A stretch of 43,549 nucleotides of DNA from a virus. The stretch covers positions 1-43,549 of IMG/VR virus record IMGVR_UViG_3300042898_001937. One strand, given 5' to 3'. Below, piece after piece: positions 14,167 through 22,042 of this stretch (the stretch's first letter is position 1; the number at the start of each line of letters is the position of its first letter). Made by a program: the position numbers and the translations under genes. The notes beneath the pieces were generated by a model. It saw only the letters and a program-made list of their open reading frames with translations, was not told where the DNA came from and ran no database searches.

Positions 14167-14628
14167 TTATTTTTGTTTGTGTTCTAAAATGAACTGTTTA
14201 ACACTTTCTTTTTTTTCCTCATTAAAGATATCCTCGAATTTAATTTCTTGTAATCCTTGCTTCTTTTTATAGTCATTTATTGCGGATTTAATAGCGTCCT
14301 CCGCCAATACCGAACAGTGTATTTTAACTGGTGGGAGATTTAATTCCTCAACCAAATCCATGTTATCAATCGTTAACGCCTCATCTATACTTTTACCTTT
14401 TAACCATTCGGTTGCCACCGACGAAGATGCTATCGCTGAACCACACCCAAAAGTTTTAAATTTAGCATCAAATATAATGTTGTCCACCACCTCAATCTGT
14501 AACCTCATTACGTCACCACATTCTGGTGCACCAACCAACCCCGTTCCAACATTTTGTTTACTCTTATCAAGAGTTCCTACATTTTTTGGATTTGAGTAGT
14601 GATCCAACACTTTTTCTGAATATGACAT
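14167..14628 (-). CDS. iscU: Iron-sulfur cluster scaffold protein IscU
   Basis: A 153-residue protein. All scaffold residues are visible: Cys37 and Asp39 in APECGDV, Cys62 in FGCGSAIASSS, and His104-Cys105 in the chaperone-binding LPPVKIHCSVLAEDA, close to the HscA-recognition LPPVK motif. The C-terminus is extended by about 25 charged residues compared with bacterial IscU. It assembles [2Fe-2S] clusters with sulfur from a cysteine desulfurase; no IscS is present in this window, so the host enzyme is presumably used. It leads the IscU-ferredoxin-IscA set. Confidence 0.94.
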   Translation of the reverse strand: MSYSEKVLDHYSNPKNVGTLDKSKQNVGTGLVGAPECGDVMRLQIEVVDNIIFDAKFKTFGCGSAIASSSVATEWLKGKSIDEALTIDNMDLVEELNLPPVKIHCSVLAEDAIKSAINDYKKKQGLQEIKFEDIFNEEKKESVKQFILEHKQK

Positions 14629-14631
14629 ATG

Positions 14632-14796
14632 TTATAAATATCGTTTTTTCTTTTTAAACAGGTCACTAAACTTTTTACCTGGTTTAGTTATTCTTCCTTG
14701 TTCATCCATTTCAGGTGCGGCATACATAAAATACGCCATAAGTATACCCGAAATAATCATAAAACCCCCAATAATTTCATATGTTTTCATTGTCAT
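14632..14796 (-). CDS. Small single-pass membrane protein
   Basis: A 54-residue protein if started at 14796, where its ATG overlaps the upstream TGA (ATGA). A membrane helix (IIGGFMIISGILMAYFMY) is followed by a polar, strongly basic C-terminus (KKFSDLFKKKKRYL). The longer frame start is less likely. No family is recognised. Confidence 0.55.
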   Translation of the reverse strand: MTMKTYEIIGGFMIISGILMAYFMYAAPEMDEQGRITKPGKKFSDLFKKKKRYL

Positions 14797-15092
14797 GTGT
14801 TTTTTGGTTTCCAAAATTGATACCACTTTCTTTTCTCATTGGTTTTACACATTGAGAATGGATTATCAGTAAAGGTTACTTTATTTAAATACTTTGAAGA
14901 TAGAACATTGAAAAATATTTCATGGTATTTTTCGGGTATTTCCGCAAAGTCTGCCGTTATTTGTACATTTAACCTTATTGGTGTTCCGTCATCGTCAATT
15001 GTAAATGCTTCATATAACGTCACATTATTACTGGTTTTGATATTCATAAAATATCCATTACCCATATGTAAATCAGTCTCTTTTTTATTCAT
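14793..15092 (-). CDS. Hypothetical protein with basic aromatic tail
   Basis: A 99-residue protein if started at the Met at 15092, which is preferred because it lies just beyond the upstream stop at 15094. It is mainly beta, with a Lys/Trp-rich end (KRKWYQFWKPKN) that could bind membrane or nucleic acid. No family is recognised. Confidence 0.5.
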   Translation of the reverse strand: MNKKETDLHMGNGYFMNIKTSNNVTLYEAFTIDDDGTPIRLNVQITADFAEIPEKYHEIFFNVLSSKYLNKVTFTDNPFSMCKTNEKRKWYQFWKPKNT

Positions 15093-15093
15093 G

Positions 15094-15378
15094 TTATTCT
15101 GTTTCGTGTCCGTAAAATTTTTGATACTCACTATTCACCTTTGGGTATTTTACTAACACCCCTTCTCTCGACATTTCATGTCTCATAATTTCAACATTTA
15201 AAATGAAATTTTCCTCACGTAAACTATCTGTTATAGCTTGTAAACTATCAGTTTCAAGTTTATACGTAGTCTCAAATTTATTATATCTTGTATTGGTTGT
15301 ATATAATAAAAACGTTAAAATAAAAGACGTTAAAGATAAAAAAACTAATAACGTTTTTAACCAATTTCCATTTTTCAT
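15094..15378 (-). CDS. Membrane-anchored coiled-coil protein, spanin-like architecture
   Basis: A 94-residue protein with an N-terminal membrane anchor (residues 7-26), then a coiled coil with DSLQAITDSLREEN, and a hydrophilic end with YQKFYGHE. The layout resembles an inner-membrane spanin. The protein at 20779-21144 has the same layout and shares the DSLQ segment at the coil start. Lipoproteins that could partner with it are at 5394 and 5683. Architecture alone is weak evidence. Confidence 0.55.
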   Translation of the reverse strand: MKNGNWLKTLLVFLSLTSFILTFLLYTTNTRYNKFETTYKLETDSLQAITDSLREENFILNVEIMRHEMSREGVLVKYPKVNSEYQKFYGHETE

Positions 15379-15379
15379 A

Positions 15380-15676
15380 TTATAAATCTTTGATTTTATT
15401 TAATGTGTCCTCAACATCTTGTTCTGTTAAATAACCAAGTACATCATCTGTGATTGGTGTGTCATATGTTATGTGACCGTCTTTACCAAAGACCGCCAAT
15501 TCGTATAAACCATCTTTACCACCATAGGTATGGTCACCCTTTACGATACTAGCCCCGTAACCATTTGGAAATTGTACTATACATTGATTTCCTACTCCCA
15601 TTGGATGAGGTTGGAATATCAATTCGTTGAACGTTGTCGGATTTACGTTGTTTACCGGTCTTATCTTTGTTTGCAT
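15380..15676 (-). CDS. Conserved phage hypothetical ([10 protein letters not shown] family)
   Basis: A 98-residue protein with [32 protein letters not shown] and [18 protein letters not shown] recognise this pattern from phage proteins of unknown function, sometimes encoded near DNA metabolism genes. It is soluble and compact, and probably a small beta domain. It lies 2 bases upstream of the coiled-coil membrane gene. Confidence 0.65.
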   Translation of the reverse strand: MQTKIRPVNNVNPTTFNELIFQPHPMGVGNQCIVQFPNGYGASIVKGDHTYGGKDGLYELAVFGKDGHITYDTPITDDVLGYLTEQDVEDTLNKIKDL

Positions 15677-15731
15677 TTTTTTGATTTTTTAAACTTTTAA
15701 CAAAAGCACTGATTAGAAAACTATTCATAAT

Positions 15732-15893
15732 TTATAATTCTTCTACGATTCCTAAAAATTCTGCAAGTATAAATAAAATACCCGCAGTGATAAAATATTG
15801 TTGGACTAAAGCCCCACCCGCACCAATTCTAAGTATTGACTTAGCAATACTGATTTTAAAGTGCCAATTTGTTTTTGATTCTTTCTCTTGCAT
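15732..15893 (-). CDS. Short membrane protein (53 aa)
   Basis: A 53-residue ORF in the gap between the 98-residue gene and the cytosine methyltransferase. An N-terminal polar part (MQEKESKTNWHFKISIAKS) is followed by RIGAGGALVQQYF and a hydrophobic helix ending ILAEFLGIVEEL. The pattern HFKISIAKSI-RI and the AEFLGI end are familiar from short phage membrane proteins. Function is unknown. Confidence 0.65.
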   Translation of the reverse strand: MQEKESKTNWHFKISIAKSILRIGAGGALVQQYFITAGILFILAEFLGIVEEL

Positions 15894-15932
15894 AATAGTA
15901 CTAATTTAAGAAATTATGTTGATAATTCAAAA

Positions 15933-16922
15933 TTACTTGTAAAATTTCATGATGTGAGATGTTACTCCGATACACCAAGCATTTCCAATCATACGGATTC
16001 TTTGTGTATTTGATACACCTTTAACATTGGTATATCCCTTCTCTAAACATTGAAGAACTTCTATATGTTCAATCTTTAAAAGTTCAACATTACCTTTCTT
16101 GGTTAGATAATAACCAGTACCGTATCTCTTATCAGTACCTGATTTTTTTCCGTTGTTCCCCAATGAAGTTACAATCGTATTTGATTTTAATTGTTTAGTA
16201 TATGTTTTAAAGTATTCATACACACCATTTATCTTTCTTCCTCTAAACCCTGCTCCACAAATGGCATTTTTAATCACATCACCCAATTTAATATTTAAAT
16301 CCTTTGGTTGTGTCACCCCTTCCAAACTTGTCCAAAACAAACGAACTCTATTTTGTGCCGATACTAATGCCGCATCAATCACAATAGGGTTGACACCCAT
16401 CGCCTTGGTGATTACATTTTCCCATTTAGTTGCCATCTTAACATTTTCTAATAAGAAGTCTAATACAGGTAAACCCATTTTAATTTGTAATGCTTTAATC
16501 TCACGATATAATCTCACAAACTCCCAAAACAAATATGAATCACCATCATCTTTAGTGAATACGTGATTATTCTTTTTAAGTTCTGTGTAACTTTTAAGAT
16601 CTGTAAGTTCCTTAATTTTTGTAGCCATTCCATTTCGACTACCCATCAAAGAAAAATTCTGACAAGGAGAACCCGCCGTAATCATAGTGACATGTACAAA
16701 ATCAATTGCTTTTAAATTTCTAACATCACCTACAGGAATCGAATCGGGAAATCTTTTTTTCATCACTTTAAGTGCATGAGGGTCAACTTCACTATAGTAT
16801 TCGGTTTTAACTTTTAAACCTGCTCGTTCAGCAGATAACCTACCCCCACCTAAACCTGAAAATAGGTTTAACATGACAATTTCTTTACGACCTTTGTTAG
16901 TCTGATTTTTAGTAATTTCCAT
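15933..16922 (-). CDS. DNA (cytosine-5) methyltransferase, full-length type
   Basis: A 329-residue C5-cytosine methyltransferase. Motif I is LNLFSGLGGGRLSAERAG, motif IV is GSPCQNFS with the catalytic Cys87, motif VI is LLENVKM, motif VIII is QNRVRLFWT, and motif X is RIRMIGNAWCIGVTSHI near the end. The target-recognition region, about residues 200-290, contains GAGFRGRKING. It protects phage DNA or alters its regulation. It differs clearly from the short enzyme at 12318. It is the first gene behind the promoter at 16945-16975. Confidence 0.93.
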   Translation of the reverse strand: MEITKNQTNKGRKEIVMLNLFSGLGGGRLSAERAGLKVKTEYYSEVDPHALKVMKKRFPDSIPVGDVRNLKAIDFVHVTMITAGSPCQNFSLMGSRNGMATKIKELTDLKSYTELKKNNHVFTKDDGDSYLFWEFVRLYREIKALQIKMGLPVLDFLLENVKMATKWENVITKAMGVNPIVIDAALVSAQNRVRLFWTSLEGVTQPKDLNIKLGDVIKNAICGAGFRGRKINGVYEYFKTYTKQLKSNTIVTSLGNNGKKSGTDKRYGTGYYLTKKGNVELLKIEHIEVLQCLEKGYTNVKGVSNTQRIRMIGNAWCIGVTSHIMKFYK

Positions 16923-16944
16923 TTCTTAAGTTTATTTGTTGACA

Positions 16945-16975
16945 CAAATTTAAGAATAATTCGTGAAATAGCAAT
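16945..16975 (-). promoter_or_regulatory. Bacteroidota-type promoter for the methyltransferase gene run
   Basis: On the minus strand ATTG (16972-16975) and TAAATTTG (16945-16952) are separated by 19 bases. The -7 element matches exactly and the -33 element has one mismatch. The start codon follows 22 bases after the -7 element. Confidence 0.65.
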
Positions 16976-16998
16976 AAACTTTTTGATATTTTTTTATA

Positions 16999-18417
16999 CT
17001 AATTGTAACCTGTTGGAAATGAGTTAGTTATGAAATCGTATTTTTCTTTTTTCCATACGATGTTTGGGTCACTTTTAAACCTGTCAGATAGGATTTGAGT
17101 GGCCTTACCAAAGAGTTCTTCTTGAACTGTTGTGTTCGCCTTACCAAATGATTGAATTAAAGATCCTCTCTTATATTGTAGATTGATTCGTTTACGACCT
17201 GTTTGAAGTGCAACATATAGGTATATAACACCATGTGGAAATTGTTTACTCATACAATTTTTCATAGTAAACCCCTCAATTCTAAACTCCTCTTCGGTTA
17301 ATATTAATTTAGGTTTATATACAACACCTTCAATCAAGATATCTTTCTCAATCATATTAACAAAATCTTCAGATATATCGTACTTAACTCTGTAACCACG
17401 TGCAAAGTGAAATTTAATTCCATACCACATTTCAGATGTGTTTTCAAATTCCGAATCGTTCTTGGGTTTAAATTTCAAATATAATCCCCTGTTTTCCAAT
17501 AATTCTCTTGTCGATAATAATTTGTTAAGACTATAAACTAAAGAATCTGATTTTAATGTGTCACATTCCCATTTGTTAATGACACTAACCATACATTTTT
17601 TTTCAGATTCATTTTTTAATTCGTGAATCCTTTTGTTTGGTGGTACGTCAAAACAATGCATTTCCCAAGGTATTAGTTTTATATATTCAAGATGATTATC
17701 GCCAAACAATTTACATATGTAATTTAAAGATGCAATATTAATAGGTTTTCCTAAATTTTTATTTAATTCACTTACAAGATATTTTGATTTAATACCATAA
17801 TAATCCAACACAGACGGTAAGAATTTATAATCGTTCTTTTCTAAAAACTTTTTTCTTGGGTATTCGTTTTGAATGTCGTAGTATACGGTGTCGTGACCTT
17901 TAATTCCTTTCACATCCAAATGATAATCAACTATTAAATCATATAATGGATTTATTTGGTACTTGTCAATGTACTTTTTGTTTCTTATTGAATCAAGTTT
18001 AATTTTAGAATTCACTTTAGAGTATATTATCTGAAGTAATTCCGCTGTTGCCCTATTATACTTAACTCCCCAATATCCTTTTCTTTTTTCTCCTCTAACA
18101 AAACCATTTTCAGATAAATCAAATAGTAATTTAAAATCGTTCTTCTTATGTTTAGTTATATTCCTAAACATCTTTTCTTCGGTTAAATTATCGTTGATGA
18201 TTTTATATGTTACAGTGAAGTCACCGTTATTAATGTTTAAATTAAATGAATGGGTAAATTCAATTAACTTTCTTGTACCATACCTATTATAATCAAATTG
18301 AAATTTGGATTGGAATTCTAAATTGTTATCATCAAAAAATAACATTAGAGTACATTCAGATACCGCACCATACCTCTTATCTATTTTCTTTTGTTCGTGT
18401 CTAAATAATAAATCCAT
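16999..18417 (-). CDS. PcfJ-like protein, paralogue A
   Basis: A 472-residue protein. Residues about 375-430 carry IEGFTMKNCMSKQ (Cys388), VIYLYVALQTGRKRINLQY and SFGKAN, a divergent form of the PcfJ-like motif EG-x-MHHCV followed by beta strands and a Q-x-x-G-x-x-N end. Residues about 195-260 (KNDYKFLPSVLDYYGIKSKY) align by eye with KNDRKLLASILDMLGIKSKF in the neighbour at 18454, so the two are paralogues. Function is unknown; PcfJ was first noted on conjugative plasmids. The start codon lies in a perfect 12-base-pair hairpin (18411-18437). Confidence 0.72.
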   Translation of the reverse strand: MDLLFRHEQKKIDKRYGAVSECTLMLFFDDNNLEFQSKFQFDYNRYGTRKLIEFTHSFNLNINNGDFTVTYKIINDNLTEEKMFRNITKHKKNDFKLLFDLSENGFVRGEKRKGYWGVKYNRATAELLQIIYSKVNSKIKLDSIRNKKYIDKYQINPLYDLIVDYHLDVKGIKGHDTVYYDIQNEYPRKKFLEKNDYKFLPSVLDYYGIKSKYLVSELNKNLGKPINIASLNYICKLFGDNHLEYIKLIPWEMHCFDVPPNKRIHELKNESEKKCMVSVINKWECDTLKSDSLVYSLNKLLSTRELLENRGLYLKFKPKNDSEFENTSEMWYGIKFHFARGYRVKYDISEDFVNMIEKDILIEGVVYKPKLILTEEEFRIEGFTMKNCMSKQFPHGVIYLYVALQTGRKRINLQYKRGSLIQSFGKANTTVQEELFGKATQILSDRFKSDPNIVWKKEKYDFITNSFPTGYN

Positions 18418-18437
18418 ATATAAAATATATATGGATT
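18411..18437 (-). promoter_or_regulatory. Perfect hairpin enclosing the start codon of the 16999-18417 gene
   Basis: A 27-base element with a perfect 12-base-pair stem (AATCCATATATA / TATATATGGATT) and a 3-base loop. The ATG of the 472-residue gene (18415-18417) lies inside the 3' arm, so the folded mRNA would hide the start codon. It could also be a DNA operator. Confidence 0.6.
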
Positions 18438-18453
18438 CATTTACATTGTGTAG

Positions 18454-20346
18454 TTAAAATTCAAATGGAAGTCGATGTCCTTCAAAGATGTCTCCAGCCC
18501 TAACAATCTTTTGTTCGGGGACAATTGGTTTTCCATTTATCAAAACAGGAACCTTTTGTTTTTCTTTCCAATTTAATAATCCCCATCTCGCTCGTTTACT
18601 AATCCTATCTTCTAATAATAATAAAGCGTCTTTGAAATAGTCTGGTGGGTTTGCATTACAGAAATGACGTTGTTGAAGACATCTACCCGTTTGTATATCA
18701 AATTCACATGTAACCCTATTTGAACTATCTTTGTTTCTTACAGATATAACCATTGATTTATCTTTATCCGCATAAGTTGCAACACAATGGTGCATGAATG
18801 AACCCTCCTCAACATATTCTTCTTCCCTTTTCAATATATGTGGATACAGTTGTTCAATTTCTCCAACATTATCATCCACAAACTCTAAAGGTTCTTCAAC
18901 AACCTTAGTGGTTTCATCGTCGTACTTGTATTCTAATACCCAACCCTTTCTAATCGCCGAAACCATCTTTGAGAGTTCCCTATGTTCTTCATTAAACTCC
19001 GACATAGTTTTAGCCTTCATAAATAAATTAGGGTCATAGGGTCGTATCTTCGTAATCATATTAAAATGATCCTCAAATAATCTAAATGTGTCCGCCGAAA
19101 ATGCCCCTCTGATTAGATTATTTGGTATGTAAGATTCCATACTAACTGTAGAATTAATAATTTTAATTATATTCTCCCTTTCAATATCCTTTAATTCATA
19201 ATTAAATGTATAATTTTTTTTACTTAAAAGGGTTTTGTTGACACCGTCGTAAGTATCGTTACTATTTTTTCTTCTGTCTGATAAGTTAATAACTTCATCC
19301 TTAATATTTGCAATGTATTTTGAATAATTAGAGCCTAACATGTTACAAAATCTAACAAACCCCTCAATCTCAATATTTGGATTTAGGTGTAGAATTTTAA
19401 CTGCAAATTTACTTTTAATACCCAACATATCTAATATTGATGCTAGTAACTTCCTATCATTCTTTTTTAGATATTTTTCGGTTGGATAGAATCTATATAA
19501 CCAATATGAAACGTCACCATCGGGAACTTTAATTTGTTTCTTTTTGATAAACATACCCATTAAATCTCTAATGAATTGTTCTGGTGTATTTGAATAGTTA
19601 ATACAACCAAAATCGACATCTAACGCTTCCTGTATTTTAATACTAAATTCTACATTATTAAATGTTTCAGATATTTCTTCATAAAGTCTGGATGTTTTAT
19701 TAATACTCTTCATTGGGTTGAAAAAAGAGTGTGTTTTTGAAACGGCATTATTCAACGTTTGAAAACCATTTGTAACAAACCTTTGGACGTTTTTCTTACC
19801 ACTTTTTTCTTTTTCTAAAACCGTGAAGTTCCCCGTTTTTAGATTTATAGTTAACGATATTACATAAAAAGACTTAGTGAAATATATTGAATTGAACTTT
19901 CTTCTTTTATATCCGTGGTAAATTTTAATGGTCACTTTATCACCAAATTTTCTTATCGAACGTTCAATTGTTTGAATACCAATTGAACTGAAGGGTCTAC
20001 CAAAATGTCTTTTAATTTGGTGATCTTTTGTTGTGTCAAAAGAAAAATCACTTTTAACGTTCTGATATGCGTATTGTATTTTAAATGTTTCATGTACTTC
20101 CGTATTATCATAAAAAAAATTAAGTTTTCTTTTATGGTACGATAATTTATCTGGAAGTGAATAAGTTCTTCCTGTTATGTCTTTGGTAAAAACACCCCTA
20201 ATATAGTCCTCATTATTTGGGTCCAACACATCAACCTCATTTAATTCAAAGGTATTTAACGACGATTTTTTGTCCGATAGTTTTGAGTAGTCCTTATATG
20301 GGGTTATGGTCGCAAAGGTGAATTTCTGAGTTATTAAGGTTTCCAT
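18454..20346 (-). CDS. PcfJ-like protein, paralogue B
   Basis: A 630-residue protein. Near the C-terminus VEEGSFMHHCVATY (His519, His520, Cys521) is followed by MVISVRN, VTCEFDIQTGRCLQQRHFCNAN and PPDYF, which is the PcfJ-like domain in its usual form. The central part (residues about 295-350) matches the 16999 neighbour. The N-terminal third is beta-rich and unrecognised. The MHHC cluster could bind metal or be catalytic, but no activity is established for the family. It lies 36 bases upstream of its paralogue, so the pair looks like an old tandem duplication. Confidence 0.8.
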   Translation of the reverse strand: METLITQKFTFATITPYKDYSKLSDKKSSLNTFELNEVDVLDPNNEDYIRGVFTKDITGRTYSLPDKLSYHKRKLNFFYDNTEVHETFKIQYAYQNVKSDFSFDTTKDHQIKRHFGRPFSSIGIQTIERSIRKFGDKVTIKIYHGYKRRKFNSIYFTKSFYVISLTINLKTGNFTVLEKEKSGKKNVQRFVTNGFQTLNNAVSKTHSFFNPMKSINKTSRLYEEISETFNNVEFSIKIQEALDVDFGCINYSNTPEQFIRDLMGMFIKKKQIKVPDGDVSYWLYRFYPTEKYLKKNDRKLLASILDMLGIKSKFAVKILHLNPNIEIEGFVRFCNMLGSNYSKYIANIKDEVINLSDRRKNSNDTYDGVNKTLLSKKNYTFNYELKDIERENIIKIINSTVSMESYIPNNLIRGAFSADTFRLFEDHFNMITKIRPYDPNLFMKAKTMSEFNEEHRELSKMVSAIRKGWVLEYKYDDETTKVVEEPLEFVDDNVGEIEQLYPHILKREEEYVEEGSFMHHCVATYADKDKSMVISVRNKDSSNRVTCEFDIQTGRCLQQRHFCNANPPDYFKDALLLLEDRISKRARWGLLNWKEKQKVPVLINGKPIVPEQKIVRAGDIFEGHRLPFEF

Positions 20347-20366
20347 GTAAGTTAATTGTTAGAATA

Positions 20367-20374
20367 CAAATATA
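20367..20374 (-). promoter_or_regulatory. TATATTTG -7-like element before the 630-residue gene
   Basis: The minus-strand TATATTTG lies 20 bases upstream of the start codon at 20346. No TTTG is found at the expected distance. An inverted repeat AAGTATT-ATAA-AATACTT (20380-20397) occupies the -33 position and also lies upstream of the plus-strand gene at 20420, so this is a divergent control region. Confidence 0.45.
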
Positions 20375-20419
20375 CGAAAAAGTATTATAAAATACTTATT
20401 AGTATAAAACACACAAATT

Positions 20420-20551
20420 ATGGCAGCAAAAAGTAAAGGTTCCTCTTCATCAATCAAGGTTACTTTCGGTAAAAGAAAGACCGGTAAGGCTCAAAAGAGT
20501 TGGGGTCCTAAAGCACAAAAACCTAAGAAGTACAAGGGTCAAGGTCGTTAA
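20420..20551 (+). CDS. Short, very basic Ser/Gly/Lys protein (43 aa)
   Basis: A 43-residue ORF: MAAKSKGSSSSIKVTFGKRK at the start and KKYKGQGR at the end, with about one third Lys or Arg and only one acidic-free stretch after another. It reads on the plus strand between two minus-strand genes, with an A-rich leader (ACACAAATT before ATG). Its TAA overlaps the TAA of the convergent gene within TTAATTAA. I have a general memory of similar short basic phage proteins. Nucleic-acid binding or packaging with DNA in the head is plausible but unproven. Confidence 0.7.
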   Translation: MAAKSKGSSSSIKVTFGKRKTGKAQKSWGPKAQKPKKYKGQGR

Positions 20552-20766
20552 TTAAGACCTAAGTATGAATTAAGTTTGTGTAAAGTCCAAACTGAATCAT
20601 CCTGTTGATTATAGATAAAATCCCAAAGGGTTAAATCTTTTGAAACAGGGTGATTTTTGTATTTACAGTATCTCTTGGCACTATTAAAATCCTTAACGGA
20701 CCAACCAAAGCATTCTTTTGGTTCTCTTATGAAAAGTGAAATGAATTTTCTAAACAATATTAACAT
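20548..20766 (-). CDS. Small hypothetical protein
   Basis: A 72-residue protein (MLILFRKFISLFIREPKECF and onward) with an amphipathic hydrophobic N-terminus and a Trp-containing C-terminal part (LTLWDFIYNQQDDSVWTLHK). No family is recognised. Its stop overlaps the stop of the convergent 43-residue gene. Confidence 0.5.
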   Translation of the reverse strand: MLILFRKFISLFIREPKECFGWSVKDFNSAKRYCKYKNHPVSKDLTLWDFIYNQQDDSVWTLHKLNSYLGLN

Positions 20767-20778
20767 AATTTATATTTA

Positions 20779-21144
20779 TTATTTTGGTGATTCCAACCTT
20801 TTTATATTTTCTTGTTCGTCTTGTCTATTAAAAATTTCTTTATGAGATAAAATTCTGTGAAACTCTCTATATGCTTGTGGCTGATAGTTTTTTAAATGGT
20901 CAACCCCATATTCATACTCAAATAAAATTTCGGAATATCTTTTTTCTTTAGAATCAAATCCATCTGATTGCATTTTCAAATCCATTTGTAATTCATTAAT
21001 GACGTTTTGTAATGAATCTTCCTTACAGATTGTGGTTGTCACAACGGGTATGGGTTTATCATTAAAATACATTAACGAAACTAATACACCAAATAGGGAA
21101 ATAATCGCCCCGAATGCTAATATACTTGTATCTCTATTTTCCAT
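20779..21144 (-). CDS. Membrane-anchored coiled-coil protein, spanin-like architecture
   Basis: A 121-residue protein if started at 21144, just beyond the upstream stop at 21146; the longer frame would overlap. A membrane helix (about residues 6-26) is followed by DSLQNVINELQMDLK, a long coiled coil, and YQPQAYREFHRILSHKE. It resembles the protein at 15094-15378 in layout and in the DSLQ and Y-x3-Y-x-x-F segments. An i-spanin-like or virion-tethering role is possible. Confidence 0.58.
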   Translation of the reverse strand: MENRDTSILAFGAIISLFGVLVSLMYFNDKPIPVVTTTICKEDSLQNVINELQMDLKMQSDGFDSKEKRYSEILFEYEYGVDHLKNYQPQAYREFHRILSHKEIFNRQDEQENIKRLESPK

Positions 21145-21145
21145 A

Positions 21146-21337
21146 TTAATACCCTTCTTGTATTTGAAATCCAACCATATATGTTAACCACCTAACAGTT
21201 AACCCCCAAGATGGTGAGTAGACACCAGTCTCAAGAAACGTTTCTTTATTATGAAAGAAAACAATTGTTGGTAAGATAAACCAATGATGCTTCTTGTTAT
21301 AAACAAAGAAATCTTTAAGATATATTTTTTTCTTCAT
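21146..21337 (-). CDS. Small hypothetical protein
   Basis: A 63-residue protein if started at 21337, which follows the upstream stop at 21343. It is aromatic and basic (MKKKIYLKDFFVYNKKHHWF) with a possible interfacial helix. The C-terminal SWGLTVRWLTYMVGF pattern is not assigned to a family. Confidence 0.5.
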   Translation of the reverse strand: MKKKIYLKDFFVYNKKHHWFILPTIVFFHNKETFLETGVYSPSWGLTVRWLTYMVGFQIQEGY

Positions 21338-21342
21338 TTTAT

Positions 21343-22041
21343 TTATTTTTTTATAATGTAACAACCTGGAGGTAAACCCGAGTCATCATTTGTATACCTT
21401 AAATTAATGTCTAATTGTTGATTGGTTACGGGATGGTTTAAGAATTCAGGTATGTCTCTTTGTTTAAAAAATACTCTAATTGCATCTAAGGATTCATATA
21501 GACCAGAATCATCAAATATAATGTATCCACCTGGTTGTACCTTATCGTATAATTCTTCTAAAGTTTCTAGTGTGGCGGAAAATGCATCCACATCTATTCT
21601 TAATAATGATACTTTTTCTATTCCAGATGTTGGTAGAGTATCTTTAACAAATCCTTTTAAAAATTTAATTCGTTTGTCATCACCTAATCCGTATGTTTTA
21701 AAGTGTGATTGAACTTCCTCTAAACTAATGGCTATCGGACCAACAGAATTGTGTGTGTATTGATCTGTATGTCTTTCCCTATCATAACTATGTTTAGCAA
21801 TTTCAATAGGTTGGAACCCTTCATATGAATCACATACCCAAATATTTTTATCCTGAAAAACATGACTTAAAAATATTGAAAATCCACCCCTCCAAACACC
21901 ACACTCTACTATATCCCCATCTACTTTGGATATTTCAGAATGATGGTTGAATATCGTTTTAAATTCATCGGGGCGAACCATCGTAATTTTGTTATCAATT
22001 AGATGTTTTATCAAATCTTCATAACTTGTAATTGTATCCAT
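21343..22041 (-). CDS. TylF/MycF-like sugar O-methyltransferase
   Basis: A 232-residue protein if started at 22041, 1 base after the upstream stop. It has the TylF (macrocin O-methyltransferase) pattern: GDIVECGVWRGG as the SAM-binding motif I, VCDSYEGF, LLRIDVDAFSATLETLEEL with the metal-binding Asp, and GGYIIFDDSG with a second Asp pair. These enzymes methylate sugar hydroxyls in a metal-dependent way. It probably belongs to the glycan-modifying genes further right, although it is on the opposite strand from the nearest ones. Confidence 0.85.
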   Translation of the reverse strand: MDTITSYEDLIKHLIDNKITMVRPDEFKTIFNHHSEISKVDGDIVECGVWRGGFSIFLSHVFQDKNIWVCDSYEGFQPIEIAKHSYDRERHTDQYTHNSVGPIAISLEEVQSHFKTYGLGDDKRIKFLKGFVKDTLPTSGIEKVSLLRIDVDAFSATLETLEELYDKVQPGGYIIFDDSGLYESLDAIRVFFKQRDIPEFLNHPVTNQQLDINLRYTNDDSGLPPGCYIIKK

Positions 22042-22042
22042 C

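Noticed and set aside
15677-15731. Possible extra short gene starting at 15728
   Set aside because: Its frame runs far into the 98-residue gene in another frame and shows no plausible composition.
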